A stretch of DNA of 64,000 nucleotides, from contig CANTAL010000148.1 of the NCBI GenBank assembly GCA_947650365.1, forward strand, positions 620,001 to 684,000, given 5' to 3'. The notes under the pieces were generated by a model. The model had not been told where the DNA came from. It saw only the letters and a list, made by a program, of their open reading frames with translations, and searched no databases. A program made the translations under genes and the position numbers. Every line of letters starts with the position of its first letter. Positions within the stretch are counted from its first letter, which is position 1. Of the stretch, positions 63,387 through 64,000 are shown in pieces. This DNA is from Chamaelirium japonicum (taxonomy: Eukaryota > Streptophyta > Magnoliopsida > Liliales > Melanthiaceae).

Positions 63387-63581
63387 CTCACCCCCAGGCT
63401 CCAGAGTACAGGTTCGAAACCCTTTTCCCTACCACTTTTGTCTACTACAGCTCGCCGTTAGGCACCGGAGACTGACTTGAGCGTCGGAGGGTCTGCGCTC
63501 CGAAGGGAGCCAGCCGTTCTCACGTTTTTTCTTTGTCTTACAGGCAGCCCGCACGGACCGGTGAAAAATCCCCCAAACATT

Positions 63582-63599
63582 TGGCGCCGTCTGTGGGAT
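63582..63599 (+). other. primer binding site, tRNA-Asp-like
   Basis: tggcgccgtctgtgggat begins two bases after the LTR end. The first nine bases match the complement of the 3' end of plant tRNA-Asp and the rest departs. The tggcgccgt start is common in plant gypsy elements of the Tat/Athila branch. Confidence 0.7.
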
Positions 63600-63669
63600 C
63601 TTTCGACTGGTTCCGGCAAGAACGCCCACGACCACGCGGTTGAACGCCGGGCGCTCTCGTAACCCAAAG

Positions 63670-63831
63670 ATGGCTCCGGCTACAAGGGGACGCAGGCGAC
63701 CGAGGACCCGTGCGAGGTCTGCGCACAGCGAACCTCTTGTTGAGACCCCCCAGCCCCATGTCCCGCTCAGTGACCAGCTCCTGTTGGAGATGTTGGCCAC
63801 TCAGCGGGCCATGATGGAGGAACTGACGTGA
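63670..63831 (+). CDS. start of a gag-like open frame, second element
   Basis: An open frame with MAPATRGRRRPRTRARS at its start, very rich in arginine, then a proline-rich stretch and a short leucine-rich helix-like part (LLLEMLATQRAMMEEL). It lies where gag should begin, about 70 bases after the primer site, and a basic start followed by this kind of segment is seen in gag of Tat-like elements. I chose the ATG at 63,670 over the upstream one at 63,640 because the former directly opens the MAP... context. The window ends soon after, so the intact length and condition cannot be judged. Confidence 0.45.
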   Translation: MAPATRGRRRPRTRARSAHSEPLVETPQPHVPLSDQLLLEMLATQRAMMEELT

Positions 63832-64000
63832 CTGCGTCAGGTTCCGACGGCCAGCCGACGGTCCGGGCCGGCGAAGACGGCATCTCTGGTGCGACCGCCA
63901 GCTTCAACATCGCGCCCGCCCACGACCATTCCGGCTCGGCAGGTTTCCTATCCGGAACCCCCGGTCGAGAGAGCGGCCGTGCGCGAGGTGCAGGAAACCC

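Larger units (their letters stand above)
62688..63579 (+). repeat. 5' LTR of the second element, 892 bp
   Basis: The ends TGTTGG... and ...CCCCAAACA form a short imperfect inverted repeat, with the usual TG and CA. Inside are a 22-bp repeat array, CCAAT and TATA boxes, and the stretch cttgagcgtcggaggg, which I recall from the LTRs of other plant elements. The other LTR is not in the window, so the right edge rests on the primer site that follows. Confidence 0.82.
62688..64000 (+). mobile_element. second LTR retrotransposon (probably Ty3/gypsy, Tat-like), 5' part only
   Basis: A GC-rich element begins abruptly at tgttggtggtagcc after satellite and runs past the window end. A full 5' LTR, a primer site and the start of an internal region are visible. 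The left flank is tgatc, the expected sequence of a 5-bp target duplication, but the partner copy is outside the window. The structure and primer site suggest a Tat-like gypsy element or a non-autonomous relative. No RT or integrase is in view, so the family is uncertain, as are its wholeness and age. Confidence 0.8.

Noticed and set aside
63263-63800. Overlapping open frames on both strands in the second LTR and leader
   Set aside because: GC-rich sequence is open by chance in many frames. They cross the LTR edge and primer site and show no domain.

Overview
The window looks like a gene-free heterochromatic stretch of a seed-plant genome. Two things point to a plant: a chromodomain-type Ty3/gypsy retrotransposon with the initiator-Met primer site usual in plants, and a second LTR whose structure and primer site are typical of plant gypsy-like elements. 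I see no host gene, rRNA gene or CRISPR array. The species cannot be named from what is here.

Layout. About 53.6 kb (1-21,070 and 30,181-62,687) is one AT-rich satellite family. The basic unit is 23 bp (an exact consensus copy lies at 582-604, core CCATTCTAATTCATTCG followed by the hinge TACGATC). It is mixed with a 28-bp form (for example 554-581) that carries 5 extra bases, AATGT, after the hinge. The array is not a simple head-to-tail run. It changes strand more than 60 times, in blocks from a few tens of bases to 4.1 kb, and roughly half lies on each strand. Inside the blocks are higher-order repeats of about 600 bp (4.6-6.0 kb), 1.44 kb (2.7-4.6 kb), 1,143 bp (36.8-39.1 kb) and 1,372 bp (three copies, 45,089-49,204). 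Several strand-switch junctions recur with the same flanking variants tens of kb apart. This suggests that a modest number of inversions were copied around the array by segmental duplication.

At 21,071-30,180 a 9.1-kb Ty3/gypsy element (Tekay/Del-like chromovirus, coding on the minus strand) sits inside the satellite. It has 2.1-kb LTRs, a perfect 5-bp target duplication (gtatc), a primer binding site and a polypurine tract. It has a gag region with a zinc knuckle and a pol region with protease, RT, RNase H, integrase and a chromodomain-like tail. The coding part is broken at about three or four places. The LTRs differ by roughly 2% by eye, so the insertion is young, perhaps 1-2 million years at commonly used plant rates. 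A satellite segment at about 31.13-31.29 kb looks like an empty-site copy of the insertion locus.

From 62,688 to the window end a second, GC-rich LTR element begins on the plus strand. It has an 892-bp 5' LTR with about 17 copies of a 22-bp GAGCTC-rich repeat, a CCAAT and TATA pair, a tRNA-Asp-like primer site and the start of a gag-like reading frame. Its other end is outside the window.

Best candidate for something undescribed: the satellite itself, as a multi-inverted array whose strand switches fall at palindromic points of its own monomer (perfect palindromes of 46, 44 and 42 bp), and whose 28-bp variant looks like a miniature version of the same fold-back event.
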